Source of the DNA: Angiostrongylus vasorum
Lineage: Eukaryota; Nematoda; Chromadorea; Rhabditida; Metastrongylidae
Direction of reading: 5' to 3'
DNA: 64,000 nt
NCBI GenBank assembly: GCA_018806985.1
Contig: JADANN010000431.1
Coordinates: forward strand, 310,001-374,000
Shown here: positions 1 through 11,312 of the stretch, piece by piece
Position numbering within the stretch: position 1 is the first letter of the stretch
Layout of the letters: each line of letters begins with the position of its first letter
Translations under genes and position numbers: made by a program
The notes under the pieces: generated by a model
Databases searched by the model: none
What the model was told of the DNA's origin: nothing
Seen by the model: only the letters and a program-made list of their open reading frames with translations

Positions 1-105
1 TGATTTCCCTAGACAAGTCTGATACCAATTTCCCGACTCCGGAGGTGCGAAAAGCCCTGGGAGCCCGCATAGGGGTTAAACTAGCGCTTGGGTAGGTTGC
101 GCCGT
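1..105 (-). mobile_element. SINE-C fragment
   Basis: The core of the window's commonest SINE-like repeat is read on the minus strand: a block around CCGGAGTCGGGAAATTGG followed by the ACTTGTCT element. It is cut by the window start and its tRNA-like head is decayed. It matches the repeat copies at 22660-22925 and 34183-34470. Confidence 0.6.
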
Positions 106-390
106 CAGTAATGAATGACTAATAAACTAGATTAAAAAAGTAGTCTAAGCTAGAAATTCAGAAACTCAATGGTAATGCTACATTGTAGTAAATCACTTCC
201 TCTTAAGAGTCTCACTACAGGCACTATTCATAACATCCATGGTTGCCTTTTCGAAAATCGGTAATGATTGTTTTATCACTAGAGTATTCGAGGAGTTGAG
301 AAGCTCACAACTTATTGAAAAGACTTCTGCTCTCTCGTCCCAAGGGTACACATAGTCTTTATAAGAATTTCTTTTTCAAATTTAACCAGC

Positions 391-660
391 TTGGAAATAA
401 AATGGCCGAGGACGTTAAGAATGGTTGAACACGAAATTGAAATTTTTAGAATTTCATACGCCACCGCCAGCCTCGAACACCAACGACACATTAGACAGCA
501 CATGATCCAAGCTTCAGAGCCGATGATCCAAGTCGATGTCCACAGTTCTTCGTACTCTCGATGTGAGGAACTCGACTCATACTCTCGATCACCATCGACT
601 GAGGAAGATGAAGACGTCGAAACGTTAGCCGAATAAAGCTTATTTATCAACCTCGTGTAA
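391..660 (+). mobile_element. Solo PLE-type terminal segment, class 2
   Basis: The segment ends in a hammerhead-like core: CTGAGGA at 599-605, GAAAC at 619-623, then GTTAGCC, followed by CAACCTCGTG near 648. The same order of blocks recurs at 32250-32330 and, inverted, at 43410-43530. An 81-codon open frame (391-636) ends inside this core; it is probably fortuitous, because the other copies keep the RNA core and not the reading frame. The rest of the element is absent. Confidence 0.55.
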
Positions 661-984
661 GCTCATCAATCTATTTATACTTTTATCGCTATATTTGAAA
701 GCGGTTATTATTGCCCGCAGCAAGTGCATTTAATTCAATGCATGTTGAGCAAAGCTATGAGGTACGGTTTTCTATGAGTAATAGGGAGGGCAGTTTGTTA
801 AATGACAAAGCAGTGTCCTTTGCGAAGAATCCAAGAAAGATCTTCTAGGAAAGTGATTTTGGCTGCTGTTTAAGAATCGACAATTACTATTACCATTGGT
901 CTCTGATGTTCCGATCGCAAAAGTCGGGGTAACGATTATTTTGAGAAGATATCACGAGCACTTCGTGTAATTTTTCAAATACAA
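661..984. other. No recognisable feature
   Basis: No coding exon, tRNA or repeat shared with the rest of the window is seen here. It may hold decayed upstream LINE sequence, because the LINE reading starts just after it. Confidence 0.4.
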
Positions 985-1358
985 TGCTGATATATTTCGC
1001 AAAGTCCACCGAAGCTTCGCCAGTTACAAAACCAATATGATTGCACTTCGACACTCATACAGAACAGTTACAGATTCCACAAAGGCATTGGAGAAAGTCA
1101 TTTAATATTGCTACTCAGACTTCTTCAATACCCACGTCCTCCTTCCTTAATATGAAATAGATGAGGTTGGATATGTCGCACCACCGGTTCTCCCTTCCGA
1201 AATCCGACATGCCATTTCGTCGGTGAAAAATCGAACAACACCAGGTCCGGACAGGATAAGACCAGAACACCTGAAGAACCTTCCGTCAATCCTCGTAAAA
1301 CACACTGGCTCGGCACTTCACACGTTACCTGTCTGAACGCAAGGTCCCTACTCTGTGG

Positions 1359-2290
1359 ATGATCAGCAAGACCATGTTATTGTCCAAGAAGGGTGACCTA
1401 CACGATATCGGCAACTATCGGCTAATCTGCTTGCTGTCTGTCGTCTACAAACTTTTCACTCGAGTCATCCTAAGCAGGATTGACAGAACACTGGACGAAG
1501 GACAGCTGTGTGAGCAAGCAGGGGTTACGAGAAGGATTTAGTACGGTGGAGCACATCCACACGTTAACAAGGCTCATTGAAGTGTCGTGAGAGTACAAAA
1601 GACCTCTCTGTCTCAATTTCACCGGTTTAAAGAAGGCTTTTGAATCAGTTGAGATAAAAGCAGTAATAGAAGCCTGGAAGCGAGGCAGTCCCTACTTATT
1701 ATATAAAGAGTCTTCGTAAGCTGTACAATAGTTTCACAACTAAGATATTGTCATTTTTACAACGATGTCAAAAGAGAGGTTAGGCTGGGCGATATGGTCT
1801 CGCCAAAACTATTTACTGCTACCCCTCGAGAATGTCATGCGAACATTAAAATGGGATAATTTGAGAGTGAAAATCGATGGTCGACAATTACACCAGCTTA
1901 ATTTGGCAGATGACATCGTTCCACCAACTAACACCAAGCACTAGCCAAACGGAACGAATGATTGCCGACTTTGATAAAGCCTGTGGAAAAATTGGTCTTC
2001 GACTAAATCTCACAAAGACGATATTCATAAGTAACGGATTGGTTTCGTATGCCGCATTCGCCCTCAACGGAACGAATATCTTCGAATGCTCCAGTTACGT
2101 CTGTCTAAGTCAGGAAATCAACATGATGAACGACTTAGCTCCAGTGTTGAGCAGAAGGAAACGAGCTGTTTGGGAAGCTTTCAAGAGCATCGAAGATGCA
2201 GTGAGGAGAACAAAGAACGTCCGACTTCGTGCCCACACTTTCGACTTCACGATACTGGCTGCCATAACGTATGTGTCAGAAGCCTGATTG
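1359..2290 (+). pseudogene. RTE reverse transcriptase remnant
   Basis: Two open stretches carry RT sequence: 1359-1541 (fingers, with KKGDLHDIGNYR and SRIDRTLDEGQLCEQAG) and 1877-2287 (palm and thumb, ending LRAHTFDFTILAAITYVSEA). The region between them is shifted and contains stops. RTE enzymes copy element RNA onto nicked target DNA. This copy is dead because of its frameshifts and the lost motif A Asp. Confidence 0.8.
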
Positions 2291-2346
2291 CTTCATAAGC
2301 AGGATGAAGCTCCGGCCTGCGTCAATGATCAAAAAATAAAATATAT

Positions 2347-2788
2347 CTTTAATGATGCTGAGATATTTGCAAAACTCTGGACCGCAGGTGCCTATGGTGG
2401 GGGAACGAACGCGCTATTGTCCTTTCCGGGGAGTAGCGCGTTCACCACCACACCATGCGGGTCCTTCGTTTCGCCTGTCTCTCAGCTAGTTCTATCGATC
2501 TTCTGCCGTCAGCAATCACCCGTCAACGGGATTGATCTGGGGAGCCCAAATCGGCATTGAACCCAGTTAAGCTGAGGCTATAGTTATAATCACAATCTTA
2601 ACCTTTTTATTTGCTGCCTATTCTTTTTAACGGAAGGTTGCGTTGTGAAATATAACTTCCGTAATGTTGAGATATTTGTTATATTTCACAACGTTTTTTA
2701 AACATTATTTTAAACATAACAAACAACAAACATAAACATTAAAACACAACATAAACAACATTATAAGAGTAGGCAGTAAATAATAAGT
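2347..2788 (+). repeat. Repeat A copy 1, inserted in the LINE
   Basis: The element starts TTTAATGATGCTGAGATATT and ends in AT-rich sequence after an internal hairpin: GTTGTGAAATATAAC at about 2641-2656 with its complement at about 2678-2693. It is flanked by near-identical direct repeats, TCAAAAAATAAAATATAT at 2329-2346 and TCAAAAATAAAATATAT at about 2789-2805. I read these as the target-site duplication. The LINE C-terminal frame resumes right after it. Confidence 0.8.
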
Positions 2789-3298
2789 CAAAAATAAAAT
2801 ATATCGTTCTATATACCAAATTGTCGAAGATAAGGTGGGCCGGACAAGTAATGCGTGTGAACGACAGCCGATGGACAAGAGCCGTTAATGACTGGATCCC
2901 TCGGGATGTTAAACGTACTGCATGAATAGCACTGGTCCGATGGTCAGAGTTCTTCACGAAAAGCCTAAAAAGAAAAAATATAATGCTTAACGAGTCTGTG
3001 CAGCGAGTAGAACCCCTTGGGCTACTCTTACGCGCGAAAGGGAGAAATGGAATATTCACTGGCGCCCGCTCCAGTCTCTCGACAATCAACGGAAGTACAG
3101 GTGATAGATGTGCATCCTGGCATAATTTTCATTTACATGGACTATGCACCAAATACCATGCACTATTTCACCAAGGTTATTATAAGGTAGATAAGCAGTC
3201 AAGTATGAATTCCTAAGACACAGAAAGCGCTATGTTTATACCTATCGTATTTGTTGCTCTACCAATATTCTCAACCTTATGTTTCATCCTCTGTAGAA

Positions 3299-3645
3299 GG
3301 GGCGAGTAGCGCAGCGGTAGTTATGCCGATCATCATGAGCACAGTTCCGGTTAGACCACCCCCATCCCTACTTATCAAGTCTCTCATCCGTACTGGGTTG
3401 GGAATTGGCATATACCTGTCTGCGAAAAGTCACTTTCTGTAGTCCAAGTGGGAATGATCTAGCTCGGCTATCCATTGTTCTAGGGAGAATCTACCCTGCC
3501 AGCATTCACCGACATTTATGACGAAAGGGAAATCCTCAAGCACCAGTCTAACCGACACACAAAGGCTTCGTGGGTGACGCATGCGAGAAAACGAATCGAA
3601 TGCAAGTGCCGAGATCCGCACAGGTGGTGTTAAAGAAGGGTCGTG
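3299..3645 (+). mobile_element. SINE-D copy
   Basis: tRNA-like head at 3300-3360: GAGTAGCGCAGCGGTAGTT resembles a box A and CCGGTTAGACCACC a decayed box B. The body follows, with CACTTTCTGTAGTC and CGAATCGAATGCAAGT, as in the minus-strand copy at 44560-44912. Confidence 0.6.
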
Positions 3646-3696
3646 TAAAAAAAAATCCTCTGTGGGACGTCTCTAGATATGTGGATGCTCGCTACA

Positions 3697-3995
3697 TGGG
3701 AACGTGTGGCACTATGGTAGGAGGCGCCCTGCAATACAAGTGGGATCGATTCCTGTGCCCCTAACACATCAAGCCTTCCATTCATCCGAGGTTGGAATAT
3801 TAGTACTAGACTTGTCTGGGACGATAGCAGCACTGGCTCGATACATTGGTAGGCCACTCTAACTTTTTCTAGAAGCCAGATATGCATCCAATCATCTCCA
3901 AACGATGCCTAATGAAATTTAATGTATGGCCCATCTCTAAAGGATTGATCAACGCCGAGAGTTTTATCCTCCGCAACAATAAGGCTATATAATGG
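3697..3995 (+). mobile_element. SINE-C copy
   Basis: Head with box-A-like TGGCACTATGGTAGGAGG and box-B-like GGATCGATTCC, then the shared core (GACTTGTCTGGGACGATAGC, then CGATACATTGGTAGGCCAC) and the tail GATCAACGCCGAGAG. It is almost full length compared with the copy at 34183-34470. Confidence 0.75.
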
Positions 3996-5320
3996 AGTTA
4001 TTTATTGTCTTGTCGTGCATTAATAAGTATTGAAGAAAACGTATGTTAGATTCGCTTCAAATTCCTTTCTTCATAAGCTGTGAAATTGTTCAGCTGGGTA
4101 TCCCTTAGAATAATGGGCGATTCCTGAAGCACCCTAACGTTTGGTAAGGTGCAGTATTGTTCTATGGCCACTAAATGCACTATTACTGTTATAATGCTGT
4201 CATAAGGAGCTACAATAATGCTCACAGATGATCCACTTAAATGTAAAACGCTTTGGCTACGACTTCAAAGACAACGGATGTTGTAGATATGTTCCTGTTG
4301 GAAAAAAAAGCCTTGTCTAGTGCTAGGTATTCACCAGATGATCTAGTTCTATTCCTGAAGCGGTCCTACGCAGCCTTTTTTGCTTATATAAGATTTCCAC
4401 GCTTCACCGAAACGCTTGCGGAAGAATGAAATGATCCATTGAGTTCTAGTGATGAAAAAAAACAAACTACTACGGCTCTACCAAAAACTAGTTAATGCTC
4501 TTTCCTATCTCATGACGAAATGTTGGTGCTCAGGTAGACTTCGGTGAGGCAATTTACTCATCAAAAAATGTTGTCCGACATAGCAATGAGCATAAAAACC
4601 CGCCAATAATCGACGGTAATGTGCTTACGAGAGAGGGATGAAGGGAAAAGAATGAACAAGAGCTGTGAGGTACACTACTTTAGAATTCAAACGCCTTGGA
4701 CGTTACCTAGATGAAGGGTGACATGGTTTGAGCGTGTCTTTAGCCATCAACACTCACACTTCGACATTGAGGTAGAGAAATCAGTTTTTTAGATACTATC
4801 GCATAGAAAACGAGTTTAACTACACGAAACGAGTAGAATTGAATCGTAGCTTAAAAGTCGTGAAAGTGATCTGACAATGTGCCGAAATTTCGCAGGAAGG
4901 TTACGATATTCCCATTTTGCCTTGGACTCGAGGACAGATCTTCATAAAACACTACTCTACAAAAAGATTTTAAGAATACAAAAGGGTGGGAATATTCGAA
5001 TCATGAAAGTAAAGCAGCTGGCTTCTTCGCTTATCACAATATTGTGACTCGTACAAAAATGTACAGTAAATTATAGAAGATTAACAGTGCATGTAGAACT
5101 GAAAATATCCCAAAAAAACTAGTGGTCAAACAAAGATGACATGTCATTTTCTCTCTCAGACATTCTTAGAGAGGAACCTAAAAAACAAAACAAAAACAAG
5201 AACAACAAGATTTTGGGCGAAAAAAAAAAGGAGAATAAGAACTAATTTCTTCTGATCACTTCTTTTCGACCAATCACAGTAGCGCTGTATTTGCTTGGTA
5301 CCACCTAAAACATTGCATGT
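3996..5320. other. No recognisable feature
   Basis: AT-rich sequence with short homopurine runs. I found no exon with both splice sites, no repeat shared with other parts of the window and no RNA gene. Confidence 0.4.
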
Positions 5321-6071
5321 AAGAAATTGGCATTGATTTTGATCGATAAGTACGAACCTGTTAAAAAATATGTATTCAGCACTGATTGGTGCAGAAACAT
5401 TACAAAATCAGAAACTGTAGAGAAATGTGGAAAGAAGTACCTGAAAAAGACGATCCCGATCGACAAGGTTCCCCATCTATGGCAAAATAGCCTTCACCTG
5501 CTTGCGGTTCGATTCTTACAGCTTTGACCGGGATAACCTGAAAACATGGATGGTCAAGATGTTTACTGCTTTCCATAAAAATGAAGAGATGGGCTATGTG
5601 TAACCGGCTCTTTATTGTATTCCAGTCGATTAGAGTCAGGTACATGGTTGATTCATCTAAACGTGTGGACGGCAGGAATGGTATGTCCGATCCTTGAAAA
5701 CATCAGTTGAATGATATTTTCAGAAGAAATAAAATCATAAGGGCAAAGTAAAGTGTATTATCATTCCATAAATTGTGCTGAGACATCAGAATAACTGTCA
5801 GCTTATAACGTACCCAAATGACTTAATGTTGACACGTTTGCCATCACCCAGTTTCCATCTACGGTCTTCCAGTTCTTCCCTAGTGGTTGATCTAGAGAAG
5901 GAATATCCACGATCGACGTACCATCTAAAGCCTCCTTCATCGATAAGAAAACTTCTTTGCTCTTTGTCTTCTCTAGCGGCTCAAGATCACTTGCCTATAA
6001 AAGAAAACCACTAACTAGTGAAAAATCAACACATCTAGAAACATTCCTCAGTTTAGCCGTTCAAATTCCAC

Positions 6072-6443
6072 CTGATCAACGCAATCGAACTCAAAATGAC
6101 CATGCCCAAATCTACTTCGATCACAGCTAAATTTTAACATTGTATTCCTTGAGGTCCTTTTGCAGTTAACAGGAATATATGATATCCGAGCTCTATATGC
6201 GGCGACGGTGGGAAGCTCTGAAGTAATTCTCTACAGTCATTTGAGAAAATGTGAAGGATCCCTTTATCCAAAATATTTACACGACAAGATGAAAAGGCTT
6301 TGCTGTGCTCACTTGGTTGTCTTTAATACATTTATGATCGTGCACTGGTTTTCCAACAACTTTCTTTAAATTCTTTACAACCAGAGCTGGAAAGTCAGTA
6401 AAGCCATAGAACAGATACTGCGCAAGTGATCCAAGGGCAACAC
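6072..6443 (-). CDS. Unidentified candidate exons
   Basis: On the minus strand an acceptor GATGATTCAG precedes an open segment (6443-6313) reading VALGSLAQYLFYGFTDFPAL and on to KVVGKPVHDHKCIKDNQ, closed by a donor CAA/GTGAGC. A second open segment (about 6217-6072) follows an ACTTCAG acceptor, reads LPTVAAYRARISYIPVNCKR and then a Cys-containing stretch, and ends at a CAG/GTGGAA donor. The phases join only if the second acceptor is two bases downstream (CAGAG/CTT). I do not recognise the family. The composition looks coding, but chance cannot be ruled out. Confidence 0.3.
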
Positions 6444-7327
6444 CTGAATCATCTTTCCCTTAATCGTCGAGTGGTTTGAACATCTAGAAACTCACAGAGC
6501 ATAATATTTCTCTTTTAGGGTCTTCTTGAATTAGGCAAACCACCGCATGGGTAATCTTTCTGCTATGTGCCTTACATGCTTTGGTATCTAGTGTCCATCC
6601 CATGCCATCGATTAGAATTAAGAAGAACGAGTCCAGCCTTAACAACTGTATACACTTTAGTGAATACGGCAGGATCTCTGACTTTTGGGTGTCGATGCAA
6701 GTCGGGACTGCAGAGTGCCTCCATTACTTGCATGAAGCGAAATACTTTTAGTATCACCCTCTCAGCAGCATATGCGATAACGGTGTCTGGTGTTCCCTGT
6801 TTATGCAGTGTCTTTAATCACTTCAACAAAATTTCACAGCAGCTCACCCTTCTCACATTATTCTAATCCGTAGGTCCCCACTTCAACATCTTCAGAGATC
6901 TTCCTTGATCCATACTTCTGGCCGAATCGACATGCAAGATACAATCGCATTACACAAGCGCATTCACACACACAAATGTAAAGACGTCTCTACGAACGCT
7001 TTTCGTCCTTATTCATGTCATTTATTCAACTCGCTGTGCACTTTTCATACAGGAAGGTGTTCCTGTTTAGGCGTTGGTCTAGTTGCAACCTTTCCCCACA
7101 CAAGTCGTTGGTTGCAGATAGAGTGTGATCCTCACTGAAATTCCAGGACAGTTCCGCTAAGCGTTTACGGATCTACACCATAAACAGCCGCTAAATCTAT
7201 TTTTGTCGTGTGCAGATAGATCAGTGGAAATGCTGGTTGGCCAGCGCAGTGTCGAAACGAGGAGAATGGGGTTTACTGCAAAGCACCTCCAACTTGCACG
7301 CACCCTATCCATGAACAATATGGCAAA

Positions 7328-7712
7328 TCTTAACCTTTTTATTTGCTGCCTATTCTTTTTAACGGCAGGGTACGTTGTGAAATATAACAAATATCTCAGC
7401 ATTACGGAAGTTATATTTCACAACGCAACCCTCCGTTAAAAAGAATAGGCAGCAAATAAAAAGGTTAAGATTGTGATTATAACTATAGCCTCAGCTTAAC
7501 TGGGTTCAATGCCGATTTGGGCTCCCCAGATCAATCCCGTTGACGGGTGATTGCTGATGGCAAAAAGATCGATAGAACTAGCTGAGAGACAGGGGAAACG
7601 AAGCACCCGCATGGTGTGGCAGGAAAGGACAATAGCGCGTTCGTTTCCCCACCATAGGCACCTGCGGCCCGGAGTTTTGCAAATATCTCAGCATTATGGA
7701 AAATATGGCAAA
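7328..7712 (-). repeat. Repeat A copy 2 with long hairpin
   Basis: A minus-oriented repeat A. Its left part (7328-7472) is a near-perfect inverted repeat: CTTAACCTTTTTATTTGCTG through the GTTGTGAAATATAAC block, and the complement ending AAAAAGGTTAAG. The body carries the tRNA-like module (CGCATGGTGTGGCAGG, then AATAGCGCGTTCGTTTCCCC), slightly shortened compared with the copy at 57275-57645. Confidence 0.75.
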
Positions 7713-8289
7713 TGTTAATACTGCAGATCACAAATGAATAGTTCATCCCAAGAACCCCATCTTTCTGGGGATAAGTCGCCCTTGGTTCAATAGTAAGTTC
7801 CTATCCGCCTCCGGTGTAAAACGCCGTCCAGCCTCACTACTAGTCGGCTGACGGATCCTCAGTTAACGAAAACTTTATGGAAGATCGCTCTCGCTAAATA
7901 AGAACGCACCACTCTTTTGAAATACTTTAACTTAAAATTAGCTTAAAAATCATTTAAAGTTGGCAGTGAGACAAGCGTTTTTCAAAATTTTTAAAACAGA
8001 CGTGACAACCACCCGAATTCAAGAAACATTCAGGGTACACCATCTCATCATATTGAACGAAGTCCTTCTTGTCCAATCGTTTTTCTGTCCAAAATACAAG
8101 CTTTGACCAAAAATAGCAAAAAAAAGGAGAATTTTGGGCTCCAGAAAATTATAATTCCATCGTGGTAAAATAATTAAGTCTACATATGAGAAGATCTCTA
8201 TAAGACAATGATTTTCCTTCCACTTGACAAACCTTGCTATGAATTGAGACATGTTTTGGCCTTCACTTGCTGATTATTCTTTTTTTCTT

Positions 8290-8665
8290 TTCATTGCAGC
8301 GCACAGAACCTCGGGTACACTTCAAAGCCGCGATACGCCTTTCCGGGACTCGAGTCTTAGCCACTATACCAAGAGAGGCCTTTACTTTGCTTTTTTCTCA
8401 GCCAGTTCTTTACCCTAATGGTGCTATCAGCTGTCACCCATCAACTATTATGATCTGGACAGCATAGATTGCCATTGAACCCAGTTAAGCCGAAGCTGCA
8501 GTCGAAATCATAACGTTTTAATTTTTTTTACTGCCTATCGTTTGCCATACCGTTAGGGTAAAAAACTGGAGGAGAGAAAGGAAAAGCAGGTGTCTCGGTT
8601 GGTGCAGTGGATAACGCGTGAATCCACAGCAAGGGTAATCGCGGGTTTGAAGCGCACCTGAGGTT
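8290..8665 (-). repeat. Repeat B copies (tRNA-like)
   Basis: Two tRNA-like modules lie close together. One, on the minus strand, is inside 8290-8530: box-A-like TGGTATAGTGGCTAAG, box-B-like GGCTTTGAAGTG, then the core CTTAACTGGGTTCAATGGC. The other, on the plus strand at 8592-8665, has GGTTGGTGCAGTGGATAACG and GCGGGTTTGAAGC. Similar modules recur at 27590-27660 and 50815-50895. Confidence 0.55.
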
Positions 8666-9054
8666 CCGAGTTTATCAGCACATCGTATGTCAGCGTCATT
8701 TTAGTTGAGATGTGTTTGCTTAAATTCGAAAGATTTAATTGCTGCTTTCCAAATATGAGTGATATAATAACTCATACGGTCGTAAATGGACAATAGTGGT
8801 GAATGGAATCACTCATACAAGCACTCGTATACGAGTTGTTATAATAGAGCCTTTCGTTAATACAAAACGTTGCTCAACACGTCAATGCCATAAATGCATT
8901 GGAAACAACCTATTTAGTAAGAAAATAGGAGCTGCTTTCGTGTTCAAATCAACATATCTTAGCCCATGCTGAACTTTATTAATCGAAATAAAGACCCTTT
9001 TTTAAAACATGACCCGTCATCATTTGTACTGTGCGGATCCCCAGCACTTCTTGA

Positions 9055-9310
9055 ATTCAATTCGTTCTGCTCGCATTCATCGTCCACACAAGTCATCGAA
9101 CATCTCGAGTGTTCTTTCGACTCCTGCTTGAGGATTTCGTTTTCTTTACGTATGTCGTAGAATTCTGGTGGATCACTCTTCTTGCAATCTAGTGATAGCC
9201 GAGTTATGCCATTCCAATGCGAATGGAGGGGGAGTGTTGGGTGGGGTATCGAATCTTGCTTCGATAGACTGCATCATAACCACTGTACTACCTCCTTTCC
9301 CCTGAGCTCT
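9055..9310 (-). mobile_element. SINE-D copy, decayed
   Basis: The minus-strand body matches the copy at 44560-44912 (TCGTCCACACAAGTC-type block, TGCTTGAGGATTTCG on the plus strand). The decayed tRNA-like head lies near 9240-9300, where box A reads as the complement of CCACTGTACTACC. Confidence 0.5.
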
Positions 9311-9766
9311 GTGTAAAATCTACAAAGTTCTCAACTTACTAATGTGATTAGAAACTATTTTTAGTAACTCCCACGTCCGACTTTCTATTAACCTCGGCAT
9401 TGATTGAATAATTCTTCCTGCTTCTGTTTAGCAAGAACGAGGTGTTTATTTCTTTATTTACGTACAAGCTGACGCTTCGGCGGATTCGCCTTCCTCAGAG
9501 CCTGGAAAGGTCAAGTTGACTGCGATCCACACGGTCAAACGCCTCCATAACCAAACAGGGAAAATGCTGAACCAAAATTTCAATCACATTGAACACAGAG
9601 TCTTTTCACACTCACCGCTTTCTATGAGTCTTCCACTGAGCATGCCGCGTGGAGACCAACCGAACAGAATTCACATGGAAGCGCAATGTGCCCCTCCCTT
9701 CAGAATAATAGGTTTGTATATTGCCCAATATCACGTGTGATTATGGTTTATTGCTTATCTAACGAA

Positions 9767-10161
9767 CACCCAAATGTTCCTGGATCGTCTACGTACTGTG
9801 CACCCCAACAGCGCATACGTGATGGAGTCCTTCGACGTCACCGCCCTCTACACAAACGTGTCGAATGACTCCCGCTATGCAAGCCATCCACGAGCTCCTT
9901 ATACAACATGAAGGAGCAATAAACATGTTTGGCTTCTCGATTCAGCACTTGATGACACTCTTAAAGGAGTGCCTAAACTGCTCAATCTTCAGATGGTCCG
10001 CGAGGTATTACGCACAAACGAGAGGGCTGGCAATGGGACAACGACTGGCACAAAGCCTTGCCATTGCATTCATGTCTAAAGTGGAAGCACCAGTAATCGA
10101 TCTCGGGCCGTTACTCTACTGTAGATATGTAGATGACTGCTTGGTCATTTGTTCAACATAA
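9767..10161 (+). pseudogene. PLE reverse transcriptase, part
   Basis: The RT palm is read from NTQMFLDRLRTV (9767 on) through motif A (SFDVTALYTNV, about 9832) and, after a shift near 9862, to AIHELLIQHEG, RYYAQTRGLAMGQRLAQ and motif C RYVDDCLVIC (about 10125-10155). Both catalytic motif regions keep their Asp residues. A TAA at 10159 stops the frame, and the N-terminal part of the RT is missing. It continues in the same element into the linker and nuclease that follow. Confidence 0.85.
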
Positions 10162-10188
10162 GAGGAAATTGACAAATGTTTCGAGCTG

Positions 10189-10824
10189 TTGAACGAACAG
10201 TCAGAGTATATTAAATTCACCCGAGAGAAACCAAAAGAAAATTGGTTTCCATTTCTAAACGGTCAAATTTACCTATCAGGAAACGACTGCATTACGAAAT
10301 GGTATCGAAAACCACGTAGTAAAAAATATCTTGGTTCATTACCTCTCCTCTCACCCTCTCACACGAAACGGGCGCTTGTGAGAAACATGTTTCGAACAGC
10401 TACCAGCGTGTGCACAGGAAAGGAGCAGAGGGAGGAGTCCCGGAACTTGGCGCGGCAAATAGCCATTTTTAATGGCTACGAAACTGTAGCTCGGGATAGG
10501 TGTAGAGGAAGTCACATGCTCCCAAACGATAACTCTAGCGACAATAAGGTCCCGTTTATCCTGCCCTTCATTTCAAATGAAGTAAGTGCAGCTATAAAAC
10601 GCTGTTTAAGAAGGGCCGGTCTAGAGAATTCGGTAACGATAACTGAAATGCCACCGAGTAATCTAAGACGCCAACTAGTTCGTAACCGCCTATACGACCG
10701 TCTACGTGCAACGCAAAATTGTATAATTTGCCCCAATGGTAGAGACGGTGACTGCATGAGTTCAGGTACAGTTTATCTGATCTCTTGTAGCGTGCGGGGA
10801 CGAGTACGTTGGCGAAACGGGTAG
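10189..10824 (+). pseudogene. PLE RT C-terminus and linker
   Basis: This 211-codon open frame continues the PLE polyprotein: SEYIKFTREKPKENWFPFLN (RT thumb), a KWYRKPRSKKYL block, a conserved linker with SAAIKRCLRRAGLE and LVRNRLYDRLRATQNCIICP, then YLISC at the start of the GIY-YIG domain. Close relatives in this window lie at 47667-48020, 53320-53704 (both minus) and 30430-30918. A one-base shift at about 10790 breaks the frame just as the endonuclease begins. Confidence 0.85.
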
Positions 10825-10985
10825 ATCACTCTGCGTAAAAGAACACTTAGTTGGCATACGTAAACCAAATACTGCACTAAGCACGCATAGGATGCAGAGA
10901 CATAACAGAGAAGATTTTGAAGTACGGGTTACGATCCTCGCGCAGGAATCGAGAACACAAGTGCGCAAATTCTCGAGGCATTCTG
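10795..10985 (+). pseudogene. PLE GIY-YIG endonuclease, frameshifted
   Basis: In the next frame the sequence reads CGDEYVGETGRSLCVKEHL and on to a NREDFEVRVTILAQESRTQV segment. The YLISC...EYVGET pair corresponds to the GIY and YIG strands, and the following Arg and Glu/His positions fit the family. The domain would nick target DNA to prime reverse transcription. It is out of frame with the RT and the region after it is shifted again. Confidence 0.75.
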
Positions 10986-11269
10986 GATCAATTCCAAGAA
11001 TCCGAAAATGAACCGTAGGGAGGAATGTCTCATTATCAGGCGTGATATTGGGCAGTATATAAGCCTGTTATTCTGATGAGATGGGTACATTACGATTCCA
11101 TGTGAGCTCTGTGCGGTTGGTCTCCACGTGAAATATTTGGTGGAAGACTCATAGAAAGCGGTGAGTGTGCAAAGACTCTTTGTTCAATGTGACTGAAATT
11201 TTGGTTCAGCATTTTCCCTGTTTGATTACGGAGGCGCTTGACCGTGTAGATCGCAGTCAACCTGACCCT

Positions 11270-11312
11270 TCCAGGATCTGAGGAAGGCGAATCCGCCGAA
11301 ACGTCAGCCCGT
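11270..11312 (+). ncRNA. Hammerhead ribozyme core (PLE right end)
   Basis: CTGAGGA (11278-11284), stem II GGCG / AATC loop / CGCC (11286-11297), GAAAC (11298-11302), cleavage triplet GTC (11303-11305), then AGCC. Stem I pairs GGAT with AGCC through one mismatch. There is no closed stem III, only the palindromic CG, so activity would need a dimer. The inverted partner at about 9485-9515 has GAAGC in place of GAAAC. Confidence 0.65.

Larger units (their letters stand above)
985..3105 (+). mobile_element. RTE-type LINE, degenerate, interrupted by repeat A
   Basis: A non-LTR retrotransposon related to RTE elements. Reading across frames shows the pre-RT linker (about 985-1110), the RT fingers with GNYRLICLLSVVYKLFTRVI (1430-1490), motif A region (1610-1660), an ADD motif C (about 1903-1915), the LNMMNDL-type thumb segment (2120-2150) and the C-terminal conserved block with WTRAVNDWIPRD (2868-2910) and WRPLQSLDNQRK (3059-3095). 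At least ten frameshifts or stops separate these parts. In motif A the catalytic Asp is Gly (GGT at 1624-1626). A 440-base repeat is inserted between thumb and C-terminal block. No functional protein can be made from it. Confidence 0.85.

Noticed and set aside
391..636. An 81-codon plus frame ending EEDEDVETLAE as a small acidic protein
   Set aside because: Its last part is the hammerhead-like core of a repeat end; other copies keep the RNA pattern and not the frame.
312..650. A 112-codon minus frame
   Set aside because: It lies antisense to the same repeat end, with a low-complexity Ser/Glu run and no domain.
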